Shown: positions 44,730 to 57,438, counted from the first letter of the stretch. The stretch: DNA of 64,000 nt from Mercurialis annua (GCF_937616625.2 NC_065574.1:9426501-9490500); one strand, 5' to 3'. Program-made: numbers and translations. The notes: generated by a model not told the origin, from the letters alone.

Positions 44730-47164
44730 TTTGTCACGACCCGAAATCTCGAGTCGAGACCGGCGCTAGGGAATGTGAGTGGTTGCTCCGAAACCCGTAG
44801 CAAGCCTGAAAATCGCTATAAATTTTTCGCTTTGAAAATTGAAATGTATGAAACATTTATTAAATAACTGATGGGACAAAACATCAGAGTTCAAATGCGC
44901 TTTAAAATATTTGTATACAACAAGACTATACTAGTCTACTGCGGACAACTAGAACTTAAAACCTTCTTTACAGTCTTTTACCAAAATAGACTTCCGAGAA
45001 ATAAACATTCGGAAGCCTCCTTCAAAATCGGACCAGCTTTCCCTGAAAATGTTTGGAGGAGTGGGTCAGTATAAAACTGAGTGAGTTCATGCTGTTACAA
45101 ATAAATATTACATAAAGTGAAAATCGTTTTATATTTAAAATAACTTTATGTATTTTTAAAATCCTTTGAAAACGTCTTAAAAACAAAACCATTGAAGCTT
45201 GAACTCGCACATAACATATTTCGACAAGACTTCAATATCATTGAAAGTCAACCATACACGTTGACCTTTAAATTAAACCACATTTCTTAAATTCGTCCAT
45301 CTACATTGATGGCGAAACTAATCGACATATCACACATGCATAATCTTATGGGACCGATAGCACAGCCAACCGATCAACCATATTCATCTGACATCGATAG
45401 CGAAGCCAACCGATGTAACACACATACAATCCTGACATCGATAGCGAAGCCAACCGATGTAACACACACACAATCCTGACATCGATAGCGAAGCCAACCG
45501 ATGTAACACACACACAATCCTGACATCGATAGCGAAGCCAACCGATGTAACACACACACACACAATCCTGACATCGATAGCGAAGCCAACCGATGTAACA
45601 CACGCACACAATCCTGACATCGATAGCGAAGCCAACCGATGTAACACACACACAATCTTGACATCGATAGCGAAGCCAACCGATGTAACACACACACAAT
45701 CCTGACATCGATAGCGAAGCCAACCGATGTAACACACACACACAATCCTGACATCGATAGCGAAGCCAACCGATGTCACCAAATTTCGGTCACCGGATTC
45801 CGGTCAAGCTCCGATGAACTTTAAAACCGTTAAAACGTTCAAAAATCATTTTTACACAATTTTAATCACCCAAAAATCTACCAATACATATTTATTTTAA
45901 TTATCATATTAAAACAGCAGCCCCAAAATTAAAATAAATTATTTTTCATAATTTTAACAATTTTAACAATTTAAAACCGTATAAACAATTAATAATCAAA
46001 ACCGATTATTAATCCGTCAAAACACCTCAACTAAATCAATTAAATTCCATAAATAATCAACATATATATTTCATGAATAATTTCTGTCCAGAAATTAAAA
46101 TGACAAAAATACCCTTTTTAAACATTTTTTTACTGATTAAACAATTATAAAAATTAAACCCGATTAACAAACCATTAAAAAATTACCATTAAACATTTAT
46201 TCATCATCAACCCAACATTTAGATCAACCATGAACAAACTCATTTCCAGAAATTTAAAATCCATTTATTTACCCTTTTAAGTGATTTTTAAGCCTTTAAA
46301 ACTATTAAAAATTGAACTCCAAACCATTAAATTAATACCCGAAATATTTAACATATTTAATCCACAAAAATCACACTTTAAAGCATATTTTAACCTCACT
46401 GTTTAGATCAGCCCAGAAAATTAAAATAATTAATTTAATTTCACGGAAAAATTATTTTAAAACCGAAACCCAACAAAACAACAACTAGAACATATTATTT
46501 AAACATCAAACCACAATTTTTAGCAATCTAAGCATGTATCTAAAACTAAAACAACATCAGCAAATAAAAGTAAAGATTTGAGCTTTAAATTATACCTCAA
46601 ACGAACATGCAAAGATAGATTAACAATCTACGGGAAATTTGCTACGTTTTTTATTAAGAAAATTTAGTGAGAAAATAAAAGTATAAGCTTTGGTGTTTGG
46701 TGAAATGGAGGATTTGGCACCCACACAAATGGAGAAGATGATTGAATTACTTGGGCACCAAGATTGTCTAGAGAAATATCTAGATATTAGTTTCATGTTT
46801 GGTTTATTTACAAGTTTGCCATTATGGCATTCTTGTAAATAAATCGAACTCTAGGGGCAAAATAAATTCAAGTTTCTCAAATATTCAAAAACATTAAATC
46901 ATAACATATGGGCTGAATTAAAATATTTTTGGGCCTTTAAAACAATTAAAATAGTTATTTTGACGGTTTTTAGCGTAAAATCGCAAAATTCACATTTAAC
47001 ACATAAAATTGCCAAAAGTTAAACTTAAGGCAAAACACACACCAAATCACATTTTCACACTTATAAATTCATCTCGTGAATTTAATAACTATTTTCGAGG
47101 TCCTAATTAATTAAAATTGGACACGCGCGGAAATAAATACTATCAAATAATACGGGGTATTACA
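44730..47164 (-). repeat. Right LTR (5' LTR in element orientation)
   Basis: 2435 bp. Closely similar to the left LTR with scattered single-base differences. The minisatellite is followed directly by TCACCAAATTTCGG, i.e. the left-LTR segment between the array and about 40490 is absent. Confidence 0.9.
45389..45777. repeat. Hairpin minisatellite in right LTR, 9 units
   Basis: Same unit as in the left LTR, with 9 copies. The order of variant spacers (CATACA, CACGCACAC, AATCTT) partly matches the left array, showing gains or losses of units since insertion. Confidence 0.95.
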
Positions 47165-47261
47165 AAATCATTGAACATTTGAACAAGATATAATTATAAA
47201 AAGTTAAAAGATAATGACTGAAATTGATGGATTTTAAAGATTGAGATATAATTATAATTTA

Positions 47262-48333
47262 GGCTAATGCTCTAAAACACCCCTTCTCCCGCACTTTTTA
47301 GCTCCAACTCAATTACACTCTCATGTTGTAAAATCACCAATTTTATCCTAATGATGACCTTTCGGTTTTAATTGCACCCTCAAGCATCAAAATTCACACC
47401 TTTTGGTTTCAGTTATACCCTCAAGCATTAAATTGTCTCTTTTTTAATAATTCAAATTTTAACAAATATTCTAAATAGTCCTCAATATTATAATTAAAAC
47501 AAAAAACTATCTTTCCTAAAATTTCAAAATTAATATAATAATTTTTTATTGAATACAAAGAAATTAAATATATCATTAAATAATTTTTTTAAATATAAAG
47601 TTAATTTTAACTTTCTGAAAAATTAAAATAATTAAAACCAGCCACGCCACCGATGCCGGAAACCGACACGCCACCGACGTCGGAGAACCGCCACACACCA
47701 CTGATGCTGGAGAACAGACCTGTTGGGTCTGTTCATCACTTGTGAACAAACCCAACTAGAAAAGATGAACAGACCCAAATATGCTTGTTCATCACCGGTG
47801 AACAGACCCAGGTAGGTCTGTTCATCGTTTTAGATGAATAGACCCAGATGAGTATGTTTTCCGACGTCGGCCGCAATTTCCGGCGTTGGCGGGGTTTTCG
47901 TGTCTATTTTGAAATAATTATTAGCCTTAAATAATTTGAAAAAGTTTATAATTTTTTAAAATATAAAATTAATTATTTATAAATGGTATATTAAAAGTTA
48001 AAAAAAACAATACATTAATAATTTTATTCCAATTTTATAAATTTAATTTTATTAATAATATTTATTTGTATTAAATAAAAAATCATTATTAAAATTTATA
48101 ATTTTTAAAAAGAAGAAATCGTTTTAAATATAACATTAAGTACTATTTAGAATATATGTTAAACTATAAAATATTAATTTAAATATTTTTCAAGTAAAAA
48201 GAGATCAATTTGATGTTTAAGGATGCAATTGAAATCGAAAGGTCATAATTTGGATAAGATTTGTGATTTTGCAACATGAGCGTGCAATCGAATTGAAAAA
48301 AAATGAGAGTGTTTTTTTTAAAGAGAATTAGCC
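47262..48333. mobile_element. Mutator-like element with ~150-bp inverted repeats
   Basis: The left arm GGCTAATGCTCTAAAACAC...GACCTTTCGGTTTTAATTGC pairs with the right arm read backwards (GGCTAATTCTCTTTAAAAA...GACCTTTCGATTTCAATTGC) over about 150 bp. Flanks TATAATTTA and TATAATTAC match at 7 of 9 positions, as expected for an aged 9-bp Mutator-type duplication. The centre (47640-47900) is GC-rich with many palindromes around GTTCATC and GACCCA; the rest is AT-rich. No transposase. Confidence 0.75.
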
Positions 48334-48680
48334 TATAATTACATGTATTCCTTAAATATATATGATTAAGCGTCTTTGTATTTATTCACGCTTTAAATTT
48401 AATATAAAATATGTTTATATTTTTCATATTTCAGTTTAATAAATATTTTTATATGAAAATATATTATATATAATAACAAAATTATTATTTGAGTGTCGTT
48501 TAGCCGTTTGAACTTTTTAATATATATTTTTTTATCTAGAAGTGTTATATGATCAATTAATGTTAGTATTGTTAGAAAACCCAACTACGAAAGTCAGGTT
48601 AGAACACCTGATCTATCAAGACGTACGTGGCAGGAAGTGCAACTATTTGGGCTACACCATCATGTGCAACTTTTTAATAG
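48334..48680. other. AT-rich DNA between two Mutator-like elements
   Basis: No gene recognised. Confidence 0.5.
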
Positions 48681-48690
48681 ATTGATTATT

Positions 48691-50330
48691 GAACAAAGGA
48701 TCAATTCACCCTCTCAACTTGATACAAAATACTAAATGAGTCAATTTTGCCGCTTTTAGTACAAATAGAACTAAAATTTGCATTTTCGTATCAAAAAAAA
48801 ATCTCTCTAAGAGAAAAAGAGAGTGGGAGTACCTAATTAAAAAAATTGACTATAATTAACTCTAATTAACTTTAATTAAAACTATAACTTTAATCTAATT
48901 AATTAAAAATTCAATTGTAAAAGATAGGTATCTTTTTAGCTTTTTTTCTTTCAAATTAGCCTAATTAAATACTAATTGGACCTAATTAATAAAACCTAAA
49001 AATCCTAATTAAGACCTAAAAATCTACGGCCAACATCAATTTTTCTTCTTCAATCTATGTTTCTTCGTCGCCGGTTACCAGAAGTCTTTCTTCATCATTT
49101 CCTTCATCGTCCATTCTTGCAAACGAACCCGTCTGGTTTCGTCTGCTTCTTCACCGACGAAGAAGCAGATGACCCATCTAGGTCTGTCTGTCTGCTTCTT
49201 CATCGACGAAGAAGCACACAGACCCAATGTGTTATATGCTTCATCTGATCCGCTGGGTTGAAGAACAAACTTTTTGGCGGCAGCAGCACTGAAGGTAGGT
49301 GGATATGGTGGATGGCGGGTCGGTGGAAGGAGAAGAAGAAATAGAAAAAAACCCAGAGAAAATAAGAAAATGGGGAAGAAGGAAGGTAGGGTGGACAAAA
49401 GTTAAAAACAATTTTTAAATTTTTATTTGAAAAATTAAATGAATTTTGAATTTCTAAAATTATAGGGTTATAATTGAATTTTATAAATAATTGTGTCCAT
49501 TTGTGATAACGGGACCAGTAACACGAAGGCGGTAAAACAGCCTCATTCGTACTATACTTCACCCGGTCAAGCAAATAAAGGGACACCGACACTAGACAAT
49601 CATTGTGACCGACCTAACGGAAATGGAGGCCACACCGAAACCCCAGATCATAACGGAATCACCTCGGAAGAGGCTGCGTAGTTTAAGACAGTTCGGAGCT
49701 CGGCATAACGCCTCCTCTGATCCTATGATGCAATAAACTCTAAAACAGAATCTGACACACAGACGATCCCATGCACCGCATATCTTACTCGATAATCGAG
49801 GTGTAACAAGAACGAGCCACATCAGCTAACCGATTCTGTGGGGACCAAAGAAGAGCAGGGATCCACTGCGGAACACACGTTCTAGGAAAAACTATATAAA
49901 CCACCTTATCAACAAACCCTAAAGGTACTTCTTTTTCTTACTCTGCACTCTTTCCTTTCTCTTTTCTTCTTTCTCTCTTCTTCCTCACGTAAATACTGAC
50001 TTGATCGTCGGAGCGAATTGCCGGTGACCCCCACCGGTATTTCGTCTGACCTTCTGTGCTCTTGTTCTTGTCTCTTCAGGTTCATCTGACCGGTTTAGGC
50101 GTTGGTGATTTATCAATTTGAATATTAAATTAAATGTTAAGCATTTTTTTGACATTTTTTCATTTAATAATGGAGAGTGTAATACACTCACCGGGGTGCG
50201 ACTGGACAATGGACGTGGAGGGGCTTTTTAATACGAAATGCATGTTTTGGGTGTATTTGTACTAAAAACGGCGTGATTTACTCATTTGATATTTTTTGCT
50301 AAGTTGAGGGGACGATTTGATCCTTTATTC
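48691..50330. mobile_element. Mutator-like element with nested solo LTR
   Basis: Terminal inverted repeats of about 90 bp: the left GAACAAAGGATCAATTCACC pairs with the complement of the right end GAATAAAGGATCAAATCGTC. They are flanked by a perfect 10-bp direct repeat ATTGATTATT (48681-48690 and 50331-50340). Without the nested solo LTR the element is about 1.0 kb. The core at 49040-49260 has GCTTCTTC...GAAGAAGC palindromes and the phrase GACCCATCTAGGTCTGT, shared with the neighbouring element at 47262. No transposase gene. Confidence 0.85.
49504..50115 (+). mobile_element. Solo LTR of a Tat-like retrotransposon
   Basis: 612 bp, starting TGATAACGGG and ending GATTTATCA, with a perfect 5-bp duplication ATTTG on both sides (49499-49503 and 50116-50120). 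Near the end, GACTTGATCGTCGGAGCG matches the lineage phrase seen in the LTR at 10549. A TATA-like CTATATAAACC lies near 49890. It was left by recombination between two LTRs. Confidence 0.85.
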
Positions 50331-50340
50331 ATTGATTATT

Positions 50341-51279
50341 CGATAGTACATTCTAATATTAACGATGGGATATTGGAATGAATATTCATACGAGTATTAA
50401 ATGCTAGTAACATTTTAATAATATGGAAGTAAATTCCATTCCATGTGCTTAAGAACGGTTCGAGAATGTTTAATTGAATGGTACAAAAATTGGAGACTTT
50501 GGTTTATAATATATCATAATATCAACCTTAATTTAATTTCATTTCCTGGCGGCTTTGTTGTCTCCATCTCGCTGTCTCTTATCACCAATTCTAAGCCCAA
50601 CGCCTTCTGAATATTCTTTTAAAAGCTTTGTTTACTTCTGGATTATATTAATATTAAATTTTGTTTCGAAGGACAAATTTATAGCAATGTAATCTTGTAT
50701 ATATTATGATCATTATAACCGACTAACAATTAACAAAGCCAGGATAGAGAGAGAAAATGTAATTAGGCTGGAACCAAAAATAGAAAATTAGAAGTTCAAC
50801 TTATGCATACTTTAAATTATTAAGTAGGACTTTAGCTATAATTTTATTACCTCATATAATAATTTGATATTGAATTTGAATGTTGAATTTTTAGTTTTTT
50901 TTTTTATAAAAAAAGTGAGCTTTCTTTTACCTTTTTAATTAAAATTGATTAGCAAGAGTTAGCTGAATTAAGTGTTAGTGTTAATTTTTTTTAATTCATC
51001 CAAAACAAGATTAAAGAAATCGGGATCGAACCATAATCTTGAAAATGTAGTTGGAAGATCTAGCCATTCAAATTAAGTATCACTTGCAATTTTTTTTCAC
51101 TTTCTGATAATTTAAACTGTCATTACCCGAAATAATAATTTAACTTTCCTTAAAAGCATAAATTAAAAATTCAAAGGACAGAATAACAACGGCTGAAATT
51201 TAATTAGCCCTTAAGATAAATAATCTAAATTATTGACTTTATTTCCTAAAAATAGTTTTGACTTTATGACCATGCAAAG
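50341..51279. other. AT-rich intergenic DNA
   Basis: No gene or bounded element recognised. Confidence 0.5.
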
Positions 51280-51290
51280 TTATTGATTTA

Positions 51291-51511
51291 GAGAGATTCT
51301 TAGGTAGACTTAGTCCACCACGTCATCTGTGGACTAGCCTATCATATAATGACACGTCATTAAAATGATGGAAATCTTGTAAATTCGTTTATTATTTATT
51401 TACACTTTTGAATAGTAATATTATAAGATTGCCATCATTTTAATGACGTATCATTATGTGATAGACTTAGTTCACGAATAAAGTGATGGACTGAGTCTAT
51501 CTAAAAATTCT
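51291..51511. mobile_element. Small inverted-repeat element (Mutator-type MITE)
   Basis: 221 bp, nearly all inverted repeat: TTAGGTAGACTTAGTCCA...ATGACACGTCATTAAAATGA against its complement. Flanked by an 11-bp direct repeat TTATTGATTTA (51280-51290 and 51512-51522). Confidence 0.75.
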
Positions 51512-51522
51512 TTATTGATTTA

Positions 51523-52152
51523 ATGTTTTATTTTCGTCACCGGTGATGATAATTAGTAATTACCATAGATGTGCTTAGATTTTGCAGATAACTAACGAAT
51601 AACTATGCTGTTTGCTTTTATTGACTGACGACTTCTTGGCTTAATTCACTGCTAATGTTATTATAAAATTATTTGCTGCAGTTATCAAGTTTAAATTAAA
51701 TCAACGGGATCCTAAGCATATCATTTCAATTCCTACTCCATCTAGCGATGGTTAAAGTTCGAAAAAAACTCTAACATAAATATTTCTTTTAGTTTTCCTT
51801 CTCCAAAAAGAATTATAGCCGGTCAATCATTCTTTTCCGCATAGGTAATTTTTTGATCATTTTATTCATCAAATTCTTTTTTTGATCATTTTTGATGGAA
51901 TACACTGTAAATCTCACTGGATGGCCGATAAAAAAATAATAATATCATTTCTTACACGTTACGCCTGCTATCCTTATTTTTGCTATTTCAATCATCTTAT
52001 TACCCTTACTAACTTAAATATCATAGTAGATTTTGGGCCTAAATATCCAAGCCAATCTACTTGTTATTGTAGATCTGTCACCTGTCTCTTGAACCTACGA
52101 CATCCAGATCTCAACATTTACCAGACTACCTACCTCATTTTGAGATACATCA
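51523..52152. other. AT-rich DNA, possibly the decayed LTR of the following relic
   Basis: No gene. The end ACATCATTTGGTGCCGTCTTTG resembles the LTR end plus primer-binding site of the Tat element at 10549, but no LTR start was found. Confidence 0.4.
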
Positions 52153-53031
52153 TTTGGTGCCGTCTTTGAAAACAACTAGTTTCCAAAAATAAATCTTATT
52201 GATCGGATCTCAAAATGGCTGAAACGGACAAAAACTAACTACTGGCGATAGCTAAAGAAATTCCTACATTACTCCCAGGGGCGATAAACGGAGCGGCCCA
52301 AATGGAAGTGACAACAGAGGCAAGGGAGGAAATGGCGTTCATCGAGGTGATCAAGCAAGCGCGAGAAGTAGGGAAATGATGATATAATAAAAACATCGAC
52401 GGAGGATCCCATACCATAACCCTTAGAGAAAAGGAACCTACCTAGGCAATAACAGTAATTGTGAATGAAAGACAACCAAGTGAAATGACCAGCAGACTTG
52501 CCCTCCAGGAACTGCAGAGATTAATCCCTGAGTCGATGGAAGCCGTAGACCAAAAGAAGATTATTGGAAAGTCTCTCAAGAGGAAAATCTCCTTTAGCAC
52601 CAGCCATATTGTCAGAGAAGTTACCTAAAATATTCAAGATGCTTAACCACGACAACTTTGATGGGACTGGATGTCATGAGAATCACATAACCAAATTCTA
52701 CAACAAGATGGTGTTGTTAGATGTATTCGATGCCATCTCATGTAAAACATTTCCCACCACCTTGAGCGGCACAACGTTACATTAGTTTAATCACATTGAA
52801 TCTGGAATAATCAAGTCATGGAAGCAACTAAGCCCGAGTTTATTATGAGATTCTTCACAAACATATTACCAAAAAGAAGTTCAGAGGAATCATACCGTTG
52901 CAAGTAAAGTGAGGGAGAATCGTTGAGAGAATACATCGAACGATTCAACAATATGGCTATAAGATAGAAGACTAGAACAACGAAACATTCGTACAAGCGT
53001 TAAAGAGGGGACTAGAATCAGCATTCTAGGC
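52153..53031 (+). pseudogene. Decayed Tat-type gag
   Basis: After TTTGGTGCCGTCTTTGAAAA (compare TTGGCGCCGTCTGTGGGAAA at 11142) comes an ATG-AAC-free leader and ATGGCTGAAACG at 52215. Further on, LNHDNFDGTGCHENHITKFY, AISCKTFPTTLSGT and GESLREYIERFNNMA match the gag core of the intact copy at 11223, but stops and frameshifts interrupt it. No protease or later domain. Confidence 0.65.
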
Positions 53032-53660
53032 TTATGTTGTTGAGTTTTGGTGTTTTGAACTTGCGTAATGTTGTGCTTTCTTATTTTACAAATGAGATTA
53101 TGAGATTATATTTTAAATGTGTTTTCCGAATTTACGAGATACCATAATTATGTTTAATTTATGGTTATTGCGGGGTTGACTTGAGTCTCTCAAATCGATA
53201 GTTTGGGCTTGGAGTTGTGAGAACTCACCAACTTTGGTTTTCATGAGATAACGTGATTTATATTTTATGGGGATTTTATGCAAATTGATTTTAAAACTTT
53301 GGAGCATAACTAAAACCCCAATGCTATTGATTGGTTGATTATGTATTGGTTTAGTATTGATGAGTTCATATGATTGACATGTTAGATTGTATGGTTGTTG
53401 AGTGGTGTTTAGAAAGCTCTAGAGTTAGAATGTGTTTTTAAATTTCATATTTCTTTGTGTCTTGTTCCTAGATCCGTCTTCCACTCTAGCATCAGAGTCG
53501 GACCAAGGCTAGTGGAGCTTTTCAGATTTTTAGGGAGTTCACATATCGTGAGTTTATATTATTGCTTTTGAATTATTAAGTAAATTTCATTTTTATTTAG
53601 GAAAATTATATTATATACAATATTTTCAAACCGTTTTGGACTTATTGGAACATGCTTTTT

Positions 53661-54141
53661 TATTGGGTGTCAATAAAATTGTGTGCGCCACCGATTATGA
53701 TTGGATAAGGTAAATGGCTGATTATGGATCCACGTATGATTAGGGTGACTTGATGGAGCTTCACTCTCAGTTACTGTATTGGTAGAGTAACTCGGTGGAG
53801 TCTAGCTCTCGGAACACCCATTTATGGTTTAAGTGTGGTCGATGGTAGCTCGGTGGAGCTCCACTCTCGGGACCAAATCCTTTTGAATTGATGATTTATT
53901 TAAGGATTATATATAGTGGTTGCTCAGATTGTGGTATAGGGTTCCATATATTTCTATAAATGGTTAACATATTGTTTTAAATAGTATTAAGCGTTAATGT
54001 CACCAAATAGCACCACGTTTAGCGTTTGTTCCAATTTAAGCTCAACCTTTAAAACGTCTCATCCATTAGCCCAACCTTTCCAAACTTTTCATTCTATAAC
54101 CCAGTATGCATTTTGTGCTTTTTTTTAAATCAAAATGACGT
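53661..54141. repeat. Source copy of a 481-bp duplicated patch
   Basis: Nearly identical to 59777-60257 (offset 6116, with one compensating indel pair). It covers part of the gypsy LTR relic and the left half of the MITE at 53991. Confidence 0.88.
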
Positions 54142-54300
54142 CGTTTTTTGTCGTACGGTCGACCAAAACGACGTTGTTTTAGGCATTTATGCTAATATAT
54201 GACACATAATGAAAGTTTGTGTTATTAGTTGAGACGTTTTAAAGGTTGAGATTAAATAGAAAAGAACGATAAATATTGTGTTGTATGGTGACATTAACCC
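53991..54300. mobile_element. Mutator-type MITE, 310 bp
   Basis: Ends GCGTTAATGTCACC and GGTGACATTAACCC are inverted repeats, and a second block CTTTAAAACGTCTCA pairs with TGAGACGTTTTAAAG. Flanks TAGTATTAA and TAGTTTTAA match at 8 of 9 positions. Confidence 0.75.
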
Positions 54301-54458
54301 TAGTTTTAATGGTTTTGATTTACTTAATGGTTAATTGCAATATTATGAACTCACCTAGTATTATCTGAACCCGTTGTTTTTCCACTTTCAGGCTTTATCT
54401 TTTATGGACGTTGCATCCCTTCCGAATTCTATTCCTCGGAAGGTATATTATTTTTCTA

Positions 54459-54768
54459 GGGTTATTTTCATATAAAACCATCACCTTTACAAGTTTTTTC
54501 ATTTTAATCACATCCTTTAAAAAGTGTCAAATAAAATGACCACCTTTTATTTTTTTATAAATCTATCACGAATGTGAAAATTCGATGCATCTTTGTTGAC
54601 TCGACAACTGGAATCAACAAGAAAAGAGTAAGAGAAATGTATTTTTTGTGTTAATTAGGGCATTAGTCAGATTAGACATTTATTTGAACGGAAAAAGACA
54701 CCGAATTTTCTCATCGGTGATAGATTTGCAAAAAAATGAAAGGTGGTGATTTTATATGGAATTAACCC
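54459..54768. mobile_element. Mutator-type MITE, 310 bp
   Basis: GGGTTATTTTCATATAAAAC pairs with the complement of GTGATTTTATATGGAATTAA at the right end. Flanks ATTTTTCTA and ATTTTTCTG match at 8 of 9 positions. Confidence 0.72.
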
Positions 54769-55463
54769 ATTTTTCTGTATATGGTCAAACATTTATAGAA
54801 TCTAGACTACATTAATTATAATTAGTTGTTATGGTTATATTAACTATATTAGGATTGTGTTTATTATTCGGGTATGTTCAAATTTGATGTCCAATGTATT
54901 ATGGTATGTTTTCCCTTGCTTGAACAAATAGGTTTATACATGAATGCTTATGTGTGATTTGGAGTCTCGGGTTGATGCCGAGTATTAGTAATATCTATTA
55001 TTATTGATATGTATGTTGTTGAAATCTTATTTTCCCAGAGCATTGGTTAATTATATTGATGTATGATGTTTTGGATGACCCGTTTAGGCTTGTTACGAAT
55101 TTCAGAGCTAATACTCCCATTCCCTAGTGCCAGTCACAATCCATGATTTTAGGTTGTGACAAAGTTGTGTTAGAGCTTATGTTTATGAATACCTAGGCTT
55201 TATATGTATGTTGTACGGTGGTATGGTGTTGCTGGCATGATTGTTGAGTCGTGTCATAGGGACTACTGCGGAATTAGGATTCGTGTCATGTCTTTGGACG
55301 TCATCATTTTGTTTTAAATTCCACTTATCCTATTGGATGTGTGTGTCGATAATGGTATGATTGTGGTTACACTTATATATGGGTTTTTGTATTACTTATG
55401 ATGATAATATGTTGGCTTTGCCCTTGTATGTATTTTGAATCAGTTTGTGTACCCTTTTTCAGA

Positions 55464-57060
55464 ATGTTTAATCGCACTCGTACTCGTACTGCGGCACAGC
55501 AAGCCGAGAGCACTCAAGATTAGGCTTTGGTTGAGGTTGACCAGAACAAACTGGTGGTTAAATATGGAAAAGGTTGTGGGTCACCTAGTAATCAGAACAT
55601 GAATAGAACTCAAAATATTGCAGCGAATGTGTAGGCACCATATATGCCACATCAGCCAAACATATAAGCTTTTAATATGAATACCTTTTTGGCGGGAATT
55701 GCGGCCTTACAGAAAAACCAAGTTCAGTTGCAAGCGGGACAAGCCGCTATGCGAGACCGATATGCTTTAATGGGCCAATTGGTGAAACACCAACAATGTG
55801 GCGGTGGTGGAAACACCAATAAGGATCTTGTGTTTGCTTACATGAGGTTGAAGCCGATAGAATTTGATGGTAATGGCGATGTGTTAGATTTACTTGAAGA
55901 GGTCGAGCAGAACGCTCAGAGGTTGAAAGTTGATGATCGCCAGCTGATTGTGCTGATTGAGATGTCTTTGAGGGGACCGGTTAAGGATTAGTTCCGTAGA
56001 GTGGTTCGACCTTTTATGGATCAATTATCATGGGCTGATTTTATAGCAAGACTTAATAAATTCTTTTTATCGTGCTCTGTCATTGAGGGGTTCAGAGATA
56101 AGTTGCTATCGCCTACTCAGGGTGATCGTTTTGTTAAAGAATACACTACCGAGTCCTCCCGACTTAGTAGGTTTTCTCTAGAATCAGTTGCTGACCAGAT
56201 GTCGGTCAATAATCGGTATATGGTTTGGGTCCTAAATTTGTGTGGCTTTTTACCGAGGTACATAAGGATTTTGTGCATGTTGTGGATGATGCTCGTCAGC
56301 TGGAGATCACATTGATTCGCTTTGCTGAAGTCCCTTATCCTTATCATCCGAAGAAGGGCAAGGGTGATGGTTATGATAGTGGAAAACAGGCACCAATGCA
56401 GTTTGGTAACGATAACTACTATGTCACTTCTTCGCAGTCTGGTATGGAAAGTCGTCATATGCATATGAAGGGCAAGCATAGTGGTAGGAGTAATTCTTAT
56501 AGTTTTGGCACAAGTGGAGGTAGCCGTGGTTCAGGTCACACAGTGCAGGGTTTGGACCTTTTGTTTGTTAGACTTGCAAGCATTCTCAAAATGGTGCTTG
56601 TCATATGAGTTCAGGTGGCGTTTTTGTGTGTGGTGAAACATGCCACTTAGCTAGAGAGTGTCCATTCTCCGGGCAGCAGAAATCTTATACGAGTGTTACT
56701 CACCCATCCTTTCAACAACAGAGACAAACCTTCTCCACTGTTGTAGGGTTTGCTTAATCTACAACTTCTTTTGGTGGCCAGCGGAACCGTGATTTTTGAG
56801 GGCAAGGTTTTGAAGGCCGTGATAATGGGGGTCGTGCTTCTGGGAGTAATACTACTGGATAATCGTCCCAACAACAAGGACACGATCACTCTAAGGTGTT
56901 TACCTTGACTTCTTAGGATTTCCGTGCATCGAATTCCATGGTTCAAGATATTATACCGATATCCTTTGTTAATGCCATAGTGTCGTTTGATCCGGGTGCA
57001 ACCCATTCCTTTATATCTTCTAGTTTTAACGTGGTATTGGGTATGCCACTGTCTTATAAA
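55464..57060 (+). pseudogene. Decayed gypsy gag-protease
   Basis: The fragments follow the order of the gag at 42524: RTRTRTAAQQAES, then KPIEFDGNGDVLDLLEEVEQ, then LIEMSLRGPVKD with a stop, WADFIARLNKFFLSCSVIEG, LLSPTQGDRFVKEYTTESSR, a broken zinc knuckle ending CHLARECP (about 56642-56662), and finally SFDPGATHSFISSSF (about 56985-57030). The last is the D-x-G site of a retropepsin, which the minus-strand element lacks. Several stops and frameshifts make it dead. No reverse transcriptase follows. Confidence 0.75.
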
Positions 57061-57438
57061 TACTTAATTACTAATGATTAAGTTTTCTTTTATTTGTTCT
57101 TCATTTATTCATTTTTAATTCCTTTTATTCTTATCCCCTCAAGTATATATTATACGTAATTATTCTTATATACTACGTCGAATTTTCCAAATTACGACGT
57201 TTTAACTTCAGAAACTCTTTTCCAAAACTTCTAACTTATCTTTAAATCAATATATACTTATCTTTTTTTTATTATAATAATTTTGTTTTATATTATAAAT
57301 GGAACGTATCTCAATAGACCTTAATTGATATGTATGTCATGTGTTAGTTTCTTACATCTGAAAGTTGTGGGGTATTACATTTGATCCCTTACTCGTTCAT
57401 CTTCAAGCGGTAGTTTCTTTTACAAACCCGCAAGATAG
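57061..57438. other. Non-coding DNA with a possible LTR end
   Basis: AT-rich. GTGGGGTATTACATTTGATCCC near 57368 resembles the LTR end plus polypurine region at 41861-41880 and may be a scrap of a minus-strand gypsy element. Confidence 0.4.

Larger units (their letters stand above)
38117..47164 (-). mobile_element. Ty3/gypsy retrotransposon with gag only (TR-GAG type)
   Basis: Direct LTRs start TGTCACGACCCGAAATCTCG and end GGGGTATTACA, and a perfect 5-bp duplication AAATC flanks the element (38112-38116 and 47165-47169). The element points to the minus strand: the primer-binding site lies at the inner edge of the right LTR and the polypurine tract at the inner edge of the left one. The internal part is only 2.86 kb and encodes gag but no protease or reverse transcriptase, so it is non-autonomous. 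The LTRs differ in length (3754 and 2435 bp) because of a deletion and of minisatellite copy number, so it is older than the Tat element at 10549. Confidence 0.92.
53032..55161 (+). repeat. Decayed LTR of a plus-strand gypsy element
   Basis: The right end ACTCCCATTCCCTAGTGCC ... TTAGGTTGTGACA (to 55161), followed by AAGTTGTGTTAGAGC, is the diverged counterpart of the LTR end and primer site of the element at 38117, in the opposite orientation. The left limit is set only by the end of the Tat relic. Inside, 53740-53880 repeats the phrase CTCGGTGGAGYYYAGCTCTCGG, and two MITEs are inserted. Confidence 0.5.
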
